Made by a program: the position numbers and the translations under genes
Origin: Hemicentrotus pulcherrimus
Taxonomy: Eukaryota > Echinodermata > Echinoidea > Camarodonta > Strongylocentrotidae
DNA: 19,850 nucleotides
Assembly: GCA_003118195.1 (NCBI GenBank)
Contig: BEXV01000263.1
Location: 267,348-287,197, forward strand
Direction of reading: 5' to 3'
Notes under the pieces: model-generated
What the model was told of the DNA's origin: nothing
The model's database searches: none
Seen by the model: the letters and a program-made list of their open reading frames with translations, nothing else
Part shown: piece after piece, positions 1-10,101 of the stretch
Position numbering within the stretch: position 1 is the first letter of the stretch
Layout of the letters: each line of letters begins with the position of its first letter

Positions 1-475
1 CATACTAAAAGTCCAAAAAAATCCAGGTAGTGGAAGTGTCCCTAATTTGCATAAATCCAATATGGCCGCTATTTCGAGGATTTTCACATAGATTTTATCA
101 TATTTGTCAGCTTGTATAGGCTGTTGTGGCACTAAAGGATTAGGAAAAGTGATCTGCTGTACATTTTGTATCAACTAAGATACCCATATACTACAGGTAC
201 GTCACACACCTGAAACAAATCCCCCACACACCCACACCCACACCCACACAACCAAATATGTAATTTACGCTCAATTTATCACCTCTGAGTCAGCAGATGA
301 TATTTCATTATGCACTGGACAAATATCATGTCATTTTAATTATATTGAAAAAAACTAAAATAAAAATATTAAAAAAAAACTGGCCCTTATGAGTATCAAC
401 ACAAACACAAGAGCTGTTGGTAGGGCTATTAGGGGTACAACCTGTACCTTACATTACCCTCATGATCATTGGAAT
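1..475 (+). repeat. dispersed repeat, left arm of an inverted pair
   Basis: It aligns with the complement of 6190-6645. Shared blocks include TCCAATATGGCCGCTATTTC, GTGATCTGCTGTACATTTTG, the CACACCC-rich stretch and CTTATGAGTATC. The match starts at the window edge, so the repeat may extend further left. It contains a CACACCC microsatellite (222-250) and no gene. Confidence 0.8.
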
Positions 476-1004
476 TAGAAGTTGTTCTCAGTGCAACAGT
501 TTACTTAATTTTAGAGAGGTGACAAACGGAAGCATACATTGCATGCTAATGGCTCATCACAGTACAAGTACCCATATTAGTGCGGTATTAGTGCTCTCTA
601 GTCACTATTTTTGTCAAGACCCATAAGCATTTATTATGTGATATCCATGATACCTAATTCATAGCCATTCATTGCAAAACTTTAAAGTAGAACACCCAAT
701 AATAGTTTCATTATAATATCGATGGTTAACTTATAATGTGCAGAATGCAATACATTTTTAAAATTTAGATATCAGAATCCACTAACGCACAATAAATAAT
801 CAAAGTTTTTCTCTACAACCCCCCTCCCCTCAAATTAAGCCTGTAATTCATGACGCCACAGAATATACACCTTTCTTGATCGCCCATCTATGCAGTGCTA
901 CAAAAGGCAAGCCTATACACATGAGCCTAAACAATAGGAAGGGGACTGTAGTTGTTGATGTGGTACTGGTTGTGCTATTACTGTAGTTGTAGTTGAGATA
1001 TGCA
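476..1004. other. non-coding interval before the CXC pseudogene
   Basis: AT-rich with short open frames only. The stretch near 945-1000 (repeated GTAGTTGTAG-like words) may be the worn upstream end of the pseudogene. No other feature is seen. Confidence 0.4.
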
Positions 1005-3339
1005 TAAAAAGAAATGATACTTGGTCGCAAAATGTGTCTGGAAGACTTGCATCGGTCAATGATCTTCCCGCAGTTGATGCAGTATACCATAAACTACGCA
1101 TGGTGAACTTTAAAACTAAAAAAAAACAAATATCAATAGTACTCTGTGCGCGCAAGAACTTCCAAAAAGGCTAAAACTGGCCGACCTAAACATGAGGTGA
1201 AATTGACTGCATCCTCAAAAGTAGTTAAGTCTCTTGAGGAAAATGATGAGGAACACACAACAGTGGTTGATTTTGTTACTAAGATGTAGAGTATTTTCTG
1301 GATACAGATCATGATGCCGACAGTGGGATATACATGAAAAAGAAAATACAGGGGCACTTCGGAGAGAGGATTGTATAACTAAACTGAAAGGAAAGCATGA
1401 TGTAGTTACATTTCGTAGCACAACTAGTGCTATTCTGTATAAATTCCAAAAGCAGCCAAAGAACAACATACCAAAGCAGGAGAAAATGAGGATCATCAAG
1501 ACTGCTGCCTCACCATATAAAAAATTTACCTGCATTTCTCACATATTCACTGCAACTGCTATTGAGGTACATGTATGTTGGCCAAAAGGTAGATTGTGAT
1601 GCTGGCATCTATTGGGCAAGCCATAATGCACGTAATACGGCTACAAATGCATCATCAATTGTCATCTCGCTTTCTGTTCGACACACTGCATGCGCAATGC
1701 TTCTAATGCTCTTGTGGTCAAGAAATATGAAAGAAGTGCGGCAATTTCTCAATATCGACACTCCTGATGGATCAGGTACTTTCCACAGATGGGCACATTG
1801 CTACCCAAACCCCAGGGATAAAGTATTTTAAGCCTGTACCTAGATAAACGGTATCCGCTGAGGACTTTGCTACTGTTGGACGTATCAACATTGAATACTT
1901 AAAGGCATCTACAACTGTACAACCTCTGGTTTACCAGAGGAGACCAGAAGATCCCACATTTGACCTTGATGTGTTGCAGAAGACATCTTTCCTACTGCGG
2001 TCCCCAAGGCCTTCAACGGTCCGGAATGATACAGATAATAAAAACAACGGCAAGTACCCTGATCAGTCATCTTCTTTGTTTCTCCCCATGATTGACATGA
2101 ATCATAGTGATCCATCCTGCATGTGTTTACTACACTCTGCGTTTTGCTTGTACCTATGCTAAACGCTATAATATAAACCTGTTTGGACGTTTGATAAGCT
2201 GCTATGGTGGAAGGCACTCACAATAATCAGGAGCCAGCCAAGTGATAGTGACCTGAAGCAGATCGTTCTGCAGGGCATTTGATGACGGGCTCAGGACCCC
2301 ATGAACGTCTTGAAGTAGTGTATGCCATATATGCTGGGTGGAAAGGTGGTTTCTAAAGAGCTGCATGTGCGGGGCAATTTACTCGTTGATGCTGCTCTGA
2401 ATACCATGCTGATACCAGACTTGTATAATGTACATCTGCAACAAGTACAAACAACCTCCGGAAGCTCCTATAGTGATCACTAAAGGAATTTCCAGAGGTT
2501 GTTAGAACCCAGGTGTTCCATGTGGAGAAGCAAATTTCGGAGAGCAGCCCACTTACGTTCTCTCTCGAACAACTACTAACGGACAGCATCTTCCTGATCT
2601 TCATTGTGATGTAGCAATTGGGGAAGAGCAGATTCCTGGAATTAATTGTGATGCAGCATTAGTTTAAAGCAACAGTTCATGTCGGTGATGACACAAACCT
2701 CCTCATCTTACTGATCTTCTACGCTGATCTAAATACAAAGGACTTCTTTTTTGCACAACAGCTAAAGGAAACTCTAGGAAGTAGTGTGTGTGACTACTTT
2801 CTCTTTGCCATGTGCTTCTGGACTGCGACACAAAGTCTTGCATAATTTAGTCAGCCGGCATCATAACTGAAGGAGGCCATTATTCCAGCTGGAGAGAAGG
2901 CACTGGTATGCCTGTATATGGTGGTGACTTAATAGAAGATTGTGTAAAGGTATCATCAATCTTGTCTGCCTTAGAAGCAAAGACTTTGCAACCAACTTCA
3001 GCAGCAGGAAAGTTCCACAGTCTTGTACTATCAGATATTAGAATGGAAAGGAATGTCAGACAGCCTGACATCGGGAAACTGAGTTGGCAGGTCATGGATG
3101 GGAAGTATCTTCCAAAAAAAACTGATAAGACACCAGCATCTGCATAACACCTTAAGGTCATCAGATGTGGATGCAAGAAAGATTGTGCAGCCAGGAAATG
3201 CATGTGCCGGAAGAACAGTTTGTATGGCCTCCAATGTTCAAGAGCCTGCACTGGTTGTCGTGGCGCTAGTTGTAGAATTTCACCACCATTATAGGCCTAT
3301 CTAGAACTTGATGATACTACTGATCAGCATGCCACATAA
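1005..3339 (+). pseudogene. decayed CXC-domain orphan gene of a multicopy invertebrate family
   Basis: Shifting between the three plus frames gives a continuous decayed protein. The order is: RNDTWSQNVSGRLASVNDLP at about 1011-1070; KTGRPKHEVK with EENDEEHTTV at 1164-1278; KGKHDVVTFRSTTSAILYKF at about 1390-1447; IDTPDGSGTFH near 1756-1786; PMIDMNHSDPSC at about 2085-2120; LLVDAALNTML at 2379-2411; VGDDTNLLIL at 2681-2710; and LVLSDIRMERNVRQPDIGKL near 3025-3084. It ends in a cysteine cluster, CxCxxxCxxxCxC...CxxxCxxCxxxxC (3166-3273), like a Tesmin/TSO1 CXC domain. I recognise this order as that of long uncharacterised proteins abundant in marine invertebrate genomes (from memory, not searched). 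Many frameshifts and stops make it non-functional. A transposon origin is inference. Confidence 0.75.
3166..3273 (+). pseudogene. CXC-type cysteine cluster of the decayed gene
   Basis: The frame reads CGCKKDCAARKCMCRK, a short insert, then CSRACTGCRGASC. Nine cysteines survive in a spacing typical of zinc-binding CXC modules, although the rest of the gene is badly broken. A stop codon lies just upstream (TAA at 3145-3147 in the preceding frame). The natural terminator would be the TAA at 3337-3339, after an acidic tail. Confidence 0.7.
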
Positions 3340-3375
3340 ATGTTTGTTTGTTGGAGACTACCAACTCTAATCAAA

Positions 3376-3376
3376 N
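3376..3376. other. single N, unresolved base or collapsed gap
   Basis: An N inside CAAANAACG just after the pseudogene end. The sequence changes character here, so a contig join is possible. Confidence 0.6.
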
Positions 3377-3544
3377 AACGGTAGAACTAATCGTCTTCTT
3401 TTCCTAATAATTTAAGGAAACGTCTGAGCTTCCGCCCACACCCCCTAATGAGCGCGCTTTTAAGTGATTCTCTTGCTCACTACCGCCCCCCCTAAAATAA
3501 GATCTTAGCTCCGCGCCTGCATTAAAATATATAGCTATGATGCT

Positions 3545-3845
3545 GATTAAATTGAAGCTCAGAAGCTATGACGTTTTATTTAATTATTAAAGACGATTCA
3601 TTGTACTGTTCTCGAATCCTTGTTTGAAGTCTCTCCCCCCCCCCAGTCTCGCGCGAAGCACGTAAGCTTTGACGTTTCAATAAATTATTACTCTTAATCC
3701 TTAACCGAATCCATTTTCGCCAATCCCGCGCAAAGCGCGGAAGCTGTCACGTTTCATTAAATTATTAGAGAAAGAAGACGATTCGTTGTATCGTGTCCTT
3801 GTCTGAATCTAGTTCCCCCCTCCCGCGTGAAGCGCGAAAGGTACT
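3545..3845. repeat. degenerate tandem repeat with GCGCGAAGC and GACGTTT words
   Basis: About three units, spaced about 100 and 77 bp, carry AAGCTNTGACGTTTYAWTAAATTATTA-like cores at about 3561, 3662 and 3739. They are separated by GACGATTCRTTGTA, CCTTGTYTGAA, a C-run and CGCGCGAAGCACG or CGCGTGAAGCGCG. No frame is conserved. Confidence 0.65.
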
Positions 3846-4009
3846 TCTTCTTTAGTATTAAGAGAATCGAGAGATAAAGAAAAGTTCCAACTTGAATTTT
3901 TAGAAGATTTGGACTATAACTGTATTTCAAAGATATATAATCCGGGACAGTTATTTCTTTTAAGAGAGATTTTGAGTAGATATGGGACCAAAGAACGTTT
4001 TCAAAAAAC

Positions 4010-4141
4010 AAATTTAATGAGAACTTTGAAGACTTTCTTGATAGATTTGGTATAGAAGACATATGGAGAAAAAGAAATCCAAATAAAAAGCAATTTACAT
4101 TTTTAGACAAATTGGCTGATTATTCAAAGTCGTCTAGACTA
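4010..4141 (+). pseudogene. LINE endonuclease-like fragment
   Basis: A 44-codon open stretch reads DFLDRFGIEDIWRKRNPNKK, then QFTF and, further on, SKSSRL. The D-IWR-NPN-K-FT...SSRL pattern is that of the C-terminal end of the apurinic-type endonuclease of L1- and CR1-like LINEs. No reverse transcriptase follows, so it is a relic. Nearby frames at 3757-4010 are open but not recognised. Confidence 0.55.
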
Positions 4142-4213
4142 CATGTAAGCCTATTGGTTGGGTTCATCCAATTTGCAAAGTTTTGTTAATAACTGATATT
4201 GACCTTGACCTAC

Positions 4214-4698
4214 CTAAGCCTTGCGCACCATCTGGGAGATGTGTGATGGCTTCTGCTTCATGACGTCAAGCCAGATCTTCCTATCTTGTGACGTTCTGGT
4301 CGCTTCTGTGAGGGATCCCAGACAGCACAATCGGCCTTTACACAATCTATCCATTTCTTGGCTGGTCTGCCCCGGGGTCTATCACCATGGATATCAGAAG
4401 TTATGAGTATCTTTGGGTATCGTGATGGTCTCATCCTGTTAACGTGGCCTAAGAATCGTAGTCGTTTTTGGTTATTTTGTCCAGAATGGTTTTTCAGTGT
4501 CCACGTTTCTGATCCATACATAAGGATGGACAGGATGAGTACTTTATATAGTCAAAGTTTTGTAACATCTCTAATGTCTTTGGCTGTCAATATGCTGTGA
4601 AGACTTTGAACAGCACCCAGGGCTTTTCCAATTCTATTCTTTATGTCCTCTGTGCATTTTCCTGATTGAGTGATGGTACCTCCCAGGTAAACAAACTG
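4214..4698 (-). pseudogene. LINE reverse-transcriptase C-terminal fragment
   Basis: On the minus strand it reads QFVYLGGTITQSGKCTEDIK, NRIGKALGAVQSLHS and DVTKL, then a TGA where the family has Arg. It continues LYKVLILSILMYGSETWTLK, RLRFLGHVNRM and RPRGRPAKKW. A frameshift near 4290 leads into RKIWLDVMKQKPSHISQMVR and the native TAG at 4214-4216. This is the 3' end of a LINE ORF2. The segment between SETWTLK and RLRFLGH is shorter than usual, suggesting an internal deletion. The TGA is consistent with a CpG C-to-T change at a CGA codon. Confidence 0.85.
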
Positions 4699-5049
4699 AT
4701 ATTATGACATCGATAACACCATCACTTTTGTATGATGTTGCAAATATAGTAATTTGTATAGACACGCCCACTTTGGTAAATCCTATTTGAAGTTCAACAA
4801 TAAATTGGTGTGTAGATCAAGAAGTGGTGAATAGGTTTGAAGATAAAATCCTCTACGTGGGCATGCCTTGAACCAAAATGCATGGCCCTACAGTGGATTT
4901 TTTCCTGTCGGCGACCGGGAAAAAATGCAATGAATTATTGAAAATTCCTTGCATTTTCTTTGTTTTTTGTTTTTTGTATTTGTGGGGGCGGCGACGTACC
5001 CTAGCCCCCACTGCGTACAGTCATGATTCAGTGGCTAAGCAATTGCATG
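4699..5049. other. non-coding interval between LINE relic and duplication
   Basis: It holds short frames only, including 4878-5072, which crosses into the duplicated segment and has no recognised product. A CGGCGACCGGG and GGGGGCGGCGACG pair at about 4909 and 4982 is locally GC-rich. No feature is called. Confidence 0.4.
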
Positions 5050-5779
5050 GTTATTGTGAGGCCCCAGAATAAAAACCGTGTCGATCAGCTATATTAGTGC
5101 CCTTTTGTAAGGCATTAATCCTCATTACTGTGAGTTATGACTGATGGAAGTACGTCCCCTAGTTAATTAGCGTAGAAGCACACACATGCTTTAGCAGTCA
5201 AAACAAACACTCGCATATTATCATGCACTCAAATCTGAGAATGTATACTTTTATTTAGATCTATTAGGATTAAATCATTGTCAAAATCATTCCATAAATC
5301 GGGGTAAAAATAATTAATTCCACCTTTATGACCAACAGCATACTATGAAAGAGTCAATATGAATACATCAATTGTTGATCTCCCACAGTCAATAAATTTT
5401 GAAAGCCTTTTGATTATGAGAAATATGCATTACATGGAAAATGTTGCATGTTTTCCAAAATTACCAAATATTACCCTAACATTTCAATATTTTCTGTTTT
5501 GGGGTAATCAGAGAGTACAATATTTGTATTTGTCGAAAACTAAAAATAGTAAGTACTGGCTTCATAATTTTTGTTTAAATGCAGAATTACATATCATGCA
5601 TGATTAGAAGATGTGTACAATGTTGCTTCATATTACCATTATGCCTTTGATAAAGTTACTTATTACGATCATAAAACAATAGTTCATATCATGTTAACTT
5701 CAATTTTGAAACCTTGATCTTTTATATGACCTTTTGAATTTTAAGCGAAAAAAGAACATGAAATGAAATGAAAATAGTT
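5050..5779 (+). repeat. 730-bp direct duplication, copy 1
   Basis: It matches 6783-7512 at a constant offset of 1733 with no difference found in the stretches I compared; an 82-codon open frame in it is also identical. The copy begins GTTATTGTGAGGCCCC and stops exactly at the N at 5780. It contains no recognised gene. Confidence 0.9.
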
Positions 5780-5780
5780 N
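5780..5780. other. single N at the end of duplication copy 1
   Basis: The N falls at the precise base where the two copies stop matching. That is the signature of a contig join over an unresolved overlap. Confidence 0.7.
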
Positions 5781-6189
5781 AACACAAAATTTATGCAAAT
5801 TAACCCGCTTTAACAAAAATGTATGTGTATATATGCAAATTGAAAAACCTAATAATGAAACATTTGAAATATTGATATATTTGTACGACATATAAGTATT
5901 GTCGCAATTAGTCTGGATGTGTGACATAGGACAAAAATATAATTATTATATTTTCTCTACAAAAATGTTTAATTTAGCAGCCATTTTGAATTTAAGCAAA
6001 TTAAAACACCCAACCGGGCATATGAAACCTAGTATGCAAACAAATATATTCTTGAAAATAACATTTTAGACTTTCAAAGTACACTAAAAATGTGCCAAAA
6101 GGTATGTATGGTGAATATTTTGACCAAATCTAGGAGAATTGAATTGGCGGCCTTTTTGGATTAATGGAAATTTTGACACAATTAGTCCA
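5781..6189. other. non-coding interval with GGCCAT-type repeat words
   Basis: AT-rich. It contains diverged copies of the inverted-pair core word at 5975-6003 and 6143-6170, plus several ATGCAAATT octamer-like words. No gene is seen. Confidence 0.5.
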
Positions 6190-6645
6190 CTACATGGATA
6201 ATGTAAAGAACAGGCTGTACCCCTACATAACCCTATAGCAGCTATTGTGTTTGTACGGATACTCATAAGGTCCACTTTTTCTGAATAAATCTTTGTTTAA
6301 GTTTTCCAATATAAAATGACATGACATTTGTCTAGTGCAAAATTTAACAAAAGTAACATCATCTGCTAAGGTGAGCATAAATTGCATGTTGGATTGTGTG
6401 GGTGTGGGTGTGCGGGGGGAATTGTTTCAGGTGTGTGATGTACCTGTAGTATGTGGGTATTTTAGTTGATACAAAATGTACAGCAGATCACTTTTCTACT
6501 CCTTTAGTGCCACAACAGCCTATACAAGTTGACAAATATGACAAAATCTATGTGAAAATCCTCGAAATAGCGGCCATATTGGATTTATGCAAATTAGGGA
6601 TATTTCCACTACTTGGATTTTTTTGGACTTTTAGTGTGTCATTTT
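6190..6645 (-). repeat. dispersed repeat, right arm of the inverted pair
   Basis: This is the inverted, moderately diverged partner of 1-475. Relatives of its core word TAGCGGCCATATTGGATTT (from 6568) also appear at 5975-6003 and 6143-6170, so the family is internally repetitive. It carries the complementary GTGTGGGTG microsatellite. Confidence 0.8.
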
Positions 6646-6782
6646 GGGGACCTTACTAAAATGCGTTGCAGTGAAAAATATTTTATTGCAATTTGTTTGA
6701 CCTCAAAACACAATATTCCTAGCCTATATTCCCTTCGGATTTTCGTAACAAATACGAATTTTTCGTAACGGTTGGCAGCTCT

Positions 6783-7512
6783 GTTATTGTGAGGCCCCAG
6801 AATAAAAACCGTGTCGATCAGCTATATTAGTGCCCTTTTGTAAGGCATTAATCCTCATTACTGTGAGTTATGACTGATGGAAGTACGTCCCCTAGTTAAT
6901 TAGCGTAGAAGCACACACATGCTTTAGCAGTCAAAACAAACACTCGCATATTATCATGCACTCAAATCTGAGAATGTATACTTTTATTTAGATCTATTAG
7001 GATTAAATCATTGTCAAAATCATTCCATAAATCGGGGTAAAAATAATTAATTCCACCTTTATGACCAACAGCATACTATGAAAGAGTCAATATGAATACA
7101 TCAATTGTTGATCTCCCACAGTCAATAAATTTTGAAAGCCTTTTGATTATGAGAAATATGCATTACATGGAAAATGTTGCATGTTTTCCAAAATTACCAA
7201 ATATTACCCTAACATTTCAATATTTTCTGTTTTGGGGTAATCAGAGAGTACAATATTTGTATTTGTCGAAAACTAAAAATAGTAAGTACTGGCTTCATAA
7301 TTTTTGTTTAAATGCAGAATTACATATCATGCATGATTAGAAGATGTGTACAATGTTGCTTCATATTACCATTATGCCTTTGATAAAGTTACTTATTACG
7401 ATCATAAAACAATAGTTCATATCATGTTAACTTCAATTTTGAAACCTTGATCTTTTATATGACCTTTTGAATTTTAAGCGAAAAAAGAACATGAAATGAA
7501 ATGAAAATAGTT
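6783..7512 (+). repeat. 730-bp direct duplication, copy 2
   Basis: This copy continues smoothly into single-copy-looking sequence at 7513, whereas copy 1 ends in an N. It is therefore the better candidate for the genuine locus. Confidence 0.9.
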
Positions 7513-7521
7513 GATCATATT

Positions 7522-7594
7522 GTCTGTTTAAAGCCACAAGGGCAATAACTCTATGGTAAGTCAATGGTTTAATACCCTTGTGGCTCCAGCAGAC
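7522..7594. repeat. imperfect foldback, small MITE-like hairpin
   Basis: GTCTG...AGCCACAAGGG (7522-7542) pairs with CCCTTGTGGCT...CAGAC (7575-7594). Inner arms match weakly and the loop contains CTCTATGGTAAGTCAATGG. The size and shape suggest a short foldback repeat. No target duplication was found. Confidence 0.55.
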
Positions 7595-7917
7595 AAGAAT
7601 ACTTGTCCTTTAATCTCATGTCAGATAGCTACATTAATCTATTCAAAATGACTGATGAACGTGCCAAATTTGTGATCTTTGTTATCGATAGGCCTATCCC
7701 TTTTTTAAAATATGAATGAATTGTTCTTAATTGTAATTTCACATTACCGTATGTTAATTCAGTTTATCAAGCTCAGCTTGATTTCAGTTGTTACAAAACA
7801 AAATGCATATTGCACATAATTATAGGAAAAATATATCTATTACTACACATGTAAGAGATAATTTCACTCGTGCAGTTAAAAAAATACACCCAGAAAGATG
7901 TTTTTGTAAACACAAAT
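7595..7917. other. non-coding interval
   Basis: Plain AT-rich sequence with an ATAGGCCTA word at 7689. No gene or repeat is seen. Confidence 0.4.
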
Positions 7918-8061
7918 GCAAAACTTGGGTTGACGTTGATGAGTATATCATTTCATTTTTTTTTTTATAGCACAAATTGTATTTTTGCAAAACTTGGGTT
8001 GACGTTGATGAGTACATGTATATCATTTCATTTTTTTTTTATATAGCACAAATTGTATTTT
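7918..8061. repeat. two-copy tandem duplication, 69-bp period
   Basis: GCAAAACTTGGGTTGACGTT starts both units (7918 and 7987). Each continues through GATGAGTA, a T-run and ATAGCACAAATTGTATTTT. The second unit has a small ACATGT insertion. It appears to be a recent local slippage or duplication. Confidence 0.85.
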
Positions 8062-9259
8062 GCCTCTATTCATTTCCTGACTGTATTTGCTTTGAGGCAA
8101 ATCCTGGCAGTTGAGCTTGCAAGTAACAATACAAAATGTGGTTAAAACATGCATGCTTACATTTCATCACCAATACCTATCTTCCCTTAAAGCCTAAGAT
8201 GGCAAAGAAATCCCCCTAAGTGATCCCCCCAAATTCCTTTTAAAATGTCATTTTATTCAAGTTACATATAGGCCTAGACTCAATTTTTAGTATTAAGAAG
8301 TTCAAGAAATTCCTGAGATAGTGTTTCACATATCAACAAACAGAGTCATGATGAAATTTACATTGCAGATTTACAATATTCTTTCAGGCAATACATAAAA
8401 TAAACCAACTTTCCAAAGGCAAACAGCAACCTTGAGCATTTGTATACATACCCTATGATATATCAGGGGAATAGAGAAGACCTGGGCCCGTCTCATAAAC
8501 AGTTGTGATTCATTGGAAATTATTTGCGATTGATATCAAATGGAACTATGTTCATAAGAGACTGCAAACTTGTGATTGCTTCGGGTCAATCTCAACTCTA
8601 TATAAGACAGAGCAATGGATAGGATATCATATTGTGTGGTTTGGGGCTTAGGAAAATGGTGTGCATATGATCATTCTACTTATATGTTCTAGTCATATGT
8701 ACTTTTATCACAGAAAAAAAAAGCATTCCCTGTTCTTTAATACTGCAGTAAATGTGATTCACAAATAACAATATTTTGGTAAAATTGATGTGTGATCAAT
8801 GCAACACTATATGTTTTCTAGAGAAATAGATATTGTAAGAAACTTTTTTTTTTTTTAAGGCACAACATTTTGAAAATCAAGATTAGTTAACAGAGTTGGA
8901 ATATAACAATAAGAGAACAATGCATATTGGAAGAAGTCGTAATTGAAACGAAATCACTTTTCTAAAAATACATCATGAATCAAATCTGAATATATTTGAA
9001 AATATATCCATTACTAACATTTGGAAGAATGTTCACATAATTTTCATTTTAATTGTTCAAGATTTGTTAAGTGGCCCTATATTCTATCAATGCATGTTAC
9101 TTTCAAAATCTATGGTAATCTACAATAAAACAAGACAAATGCGACTGTGTCTCCTATATACCTCCTTCCTAAATTCAGAATAGGAAATGGATGGAATTAT
9201 TCATGACATACAGGTGTATATCACAATGAAAACAATAAGCCTAGCCCTGTAATCATTGT
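8062..9259. other. non-coding interval
   Basis: No gene is seen. At about 8486-8590 there is a stretch opening GGGCCCGTCTCATAAACAG, in the style of dispersed foldback repeats in marine invertebrates, but its matching right end was not found. The rest is AT-rich with T- and A-runs. Confidence 0.4.
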
Positions 9260-9389
9260 CAACTATGATCTTGACCTACTAGCCCCAAAAGGTAATACTG
9301 TCACCATATTTAGATATTGCAATAGCAAGGCTCAAAACCTTCAATTTCAGAAATTGACCTCTGCAGGGGTGGAAGTGAGCACTGAAAAA

Positions 9390-9430
9390 AAAAAAATAAA
9401 TAAATAAATAAATAAAAATAAAAAATCCCC
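9390..9430. repeat. A-run and TAAA microsatellite
   Basis: An A-run of about 12 followed by repeated AAAT units and then a C-run. It is low complexity inside the first part of the monomer array and could be an old retroposon tail. Confidence 0.6.
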
Positions 9431-9679
9431 CCCTGAACAAACCCACCCTTGAGTAAAAAAACAACCAATTTAAATTGGGTAATTATCAGGTCTGCCTCTG
9501 TTACCATTGACCTACTTACTACAAAAATCTAATCCTATGATGATACATACTATCACCAAGTTTGAACCCCATATTTCTAGTGGTTCTTGAGATATTGCAA
9601 TAGTAAGGCTAAAACCTGTAATTTCAGAGATTGACCTGTTACCTTTGACCTCTGTTTATAACTTTAAACCTTTGACCTA

Positions 9680-9952
9680 ATACACCAGTTTACGGTTGTA
9701 TCAGTGCACATGCGCAGACAGTTGACATCGGGTCATTGGCTTTGAAACAAAGCCAATGACCTGAGGTCAGTGGTATTTATGCGTAAATTAAGATTGCGCC
9801 CATGCAAATGATGAGGTGCGAGCACAATGCAGCGCGTAGGCAATGATGTCATAATAATTTACATGGGTGCAATCTTAATTTACGCATAAATACATGACCT
9901 CTAGGTCATTGGCTTTGTTTAAAATGGCGCACACAACTGTGAACTGGTGTAT
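9680..9952. mobile_element. 273-bp TA-flanked MITE with nested foldback
   Basis: The terminal inverted repeats are ATACACCAGTTTACGGTTGT (9680-9699) and the complement of ATACACCAGTTCACAGTTGT (9933-9952), 18 of 20 matching. TA lies on both sides (9678-9679 and 9953-9954). Removing it restores TTTGACCTACTCAAAATCTG, which matches the uninterrupted junction of neighbouring monomers at about 10095-10120. This confirms both boundaries. TA duplication and small size suggest a Tc1/mariner-type MITE. Inside are a second inverted pair (9774-9804 with 9862-9892, one mismatch) and three copies of GGTCATTGGCTTTG. Confidence 0.85.
9731..9761. repeat. perfect 14-bp stem hairpin at the left of the MITE
   Basis: GGTCATTGGCTTTG (9731-9744) and its exact complement (9748-9761) flank an AAA loop. 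A third copy of the 14-mer lies at 9904-9917 near the right end. The left side is therefore its own hairpin inside the larger foldback, which would look like partial arm duplication. Confidence 0.8.
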
Positions 9953-10088
9953 TACTCAAAATCTGATCAGATCATTTTCCTATGGTGATACATACTATCA
10001 CCAAGTTTGAGCCTTATAATATCTCTAGTGGTTCTTGAGATATCACAGTAACAAGGCTAATATCTAAAATTTCAGAAATTGACCTCTG

Positions 10089-10101
10089 TGACCTTTGACC
10101 T
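10089..10101. promoter_or_regulatory. perfect DR1 nuclear-receptor-type motif
   Basis: TGACCTTTGACCT is a perfect direct repeat of AGGTCA with 1-bp spacing on the minus strand. This is the site type bound by RXR heterodimers and HNF4. A near copy (TTACCTTTGACCT) lies at 9639-9651. Both are part of the repeat monomers, so function near AMACR is speculation. Confidence 0.3.

Noticed and set aside
2880..3251. 123-codon minus-strand open frame
   Set aside because: It lies opposite the CXC pseudogene, whose plus-strand blocks and cysteine cluster are the recognised signal.
3757..4110. 117-codon minus-strand open frame
   Set aside because: It is antisense to the LINE endonuclease-like fragment and low in complexity (Ser, Leu and Phe rich), with no family recognised.
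5359..5607. 82-codon open frame, identical at 7092-7340
   Set aside because: The identity follows from the 730-bp duplication itself. It has no recognised family and an AT-driven composition, and there is no support for a gene.
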